Positions 6,893 through 7,137 of a stretch of DNA of 7,137 bases are shown here, in pieces. Numbering within the stretch: position 1 is the stretch's first letter; every line of letters begins with the position of its first letter. This stretch comes from Chitinophagaceae bacterium (GTDB taxonomy: Bacteria; Bacteroidota; Bacteroidia; Chitinophagales; Chitinophagaceae): positions 1 to 7,137 of the forward strand of contig CANHSD010000140.1 of assembly GCA_947463105.1 (NCBI GenBank), in the 5' to 3' direction. The notes under the pieces are model-generated. The model saw only the letters and a list, made by a program, of their open reading frames with translations, did no database searches and was not told where the DNA came from. A program made the translations under genes and the position numbers.

Positions 6893-7137
6893 TTAAACTT
6901 TTGATCCGCACAAATAATATCCAGTTGCTCTTCCAACACCTTCTTTTGTAATTACTTTTTTATTTAATAATTCAACGAGTGTTTTCTTTACTGTCGGGAG
7001 TGGAATGTCTAGTTTAGTGGAGATATCCCCTGAACTGCATCCTGGATGATTTAGAATATAAAAACTAATTCTTTTTTCGCGAGGAGTGAGTGCTTCACTT
7101 ACTTTTTTACTTTCTTCTAATTTCAGCACCAAATTGC
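6893..7137 (-). CDS. Winged-helix DNA-binding domain, C-terminal fragment of a protein running off the window
   Basis: The frame is open to the right edge. The stretch seen ends with a helix-turn-helix: LTPREKRISFYILNHPG (first helix), SSGDISTKLDIPLPTVKKTL (helix-turn-recognition helix), and a wing ending in KEGVGRATGYYLCGSKV. The pattern KK-x-I-x-x-x-G-x-GRAT-x-YYL is typical of the C-terminal winged helix of Fic/DOC-family proteins and of AlbA/schlafen-type putative regulators (COG2865-like), as well as of stand-alone MarR/ArsR-like regulators. A TTG codon at 7132 could be read as a start giving 79 residues, but the frame continues upstream of it without a stop, so a 5' truncation by the window edge is more likely. 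The gene is convergent with the glycosidase, with 10 bases between the stop codons and no terminator visible. It is visibly more A/T-rich than susCD. Whether it regulates any neighbour cannot be told. Confidence 0.7.
   Translation of the reverse strand, partial: NLVLKLEESKKVSEALTPREKRISFYILNHPGCSSGDISTKLDIPLPTVKKTLVELLNKKVITKEGVGRATGYYLCGSKV

Noticed and set aside
7130..7132. TTG at 7132 as the start of a 79-residue stand-alone regulator.
   Set aside because: The frame continues upstream to the window edge without a stop and the visible part looks like the C-terminal domain of a longer protein.
1..7137. A new defence, mobile-element or RNA-based system.
   Set aside because: All sizeable coding regions belong to known families or recognisable folds; no repeats, recombinase, toxin-antitoxin pair or structured RNA was seen.

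Overview
The window looks like a Bacteroidota chromosome, probably of the Chitinophagaceae type. The reasons are a SusC/SusD outer-membrane pair, A/T-rich start regions without Shine-Dalgarno sequences, an exported protein ending its signal peptide in an A|Q junction, and moderate G+C. The genus cannot be fixed from the sequence alone.

Layout, left to right. Positions 1-1110 (minus) hold the first 370 codons of a SusD/RagB-family surface lipoprotein; its C-terminus lies beyond the left edge. Positions 1128-4295 (minus) hold the complete 1055-residue SusC/RagA TonB-dependent transporter, which precedes SusD in the direction of transcription. Only 17 bases separate the two, so they form one operon. 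After a 151-base A/T-rich gap comes a membrane-anchored DUF3179 protein (4447-5625, minus) with an internal duplication. A 249-base divergent intergenic region follows. Then comes a secreted GH43/GH117-like five-bladed beta-propeller glycosidase (5875-6882, plus). Ten bases after its stop, and convergent with it, is the 3' end of a gene encoding a winged-helix DNA-binding domain (6893-7137, minus), cut by the right edge.

How the genes may work together. SusC and SusD form the usual pedestal-bin importer: SusD captures a glycan at the surface and SusC moves it through the outer membrane using TonB energy. The GH117-like enzyme could process an imported or surface-bound oligosaccharide, so the region may be part of a small polysaccharide-utilisation locus. 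However, the glycosidase is on the opposite strand and is separated from susCD by the DUF3179 gene, so a shared pathway is an inference. No sigma/anti-sigma pair, hybrid two-component sensor or SusE/F-type protein is visible in the window. SusC has no N-terminal STN signalling domain, so it is not the FecA-like signal-transducing type.

I found no RNA genes, CRISPR arrays, insertion sequences or strong terminators, and no convincing evidence of a wholly new system. The most interesting items are the altered active-site motif of the GH117-like enzyme and the two-unit DUF3179 protein in which only the first unit keeps the CxxC pair.
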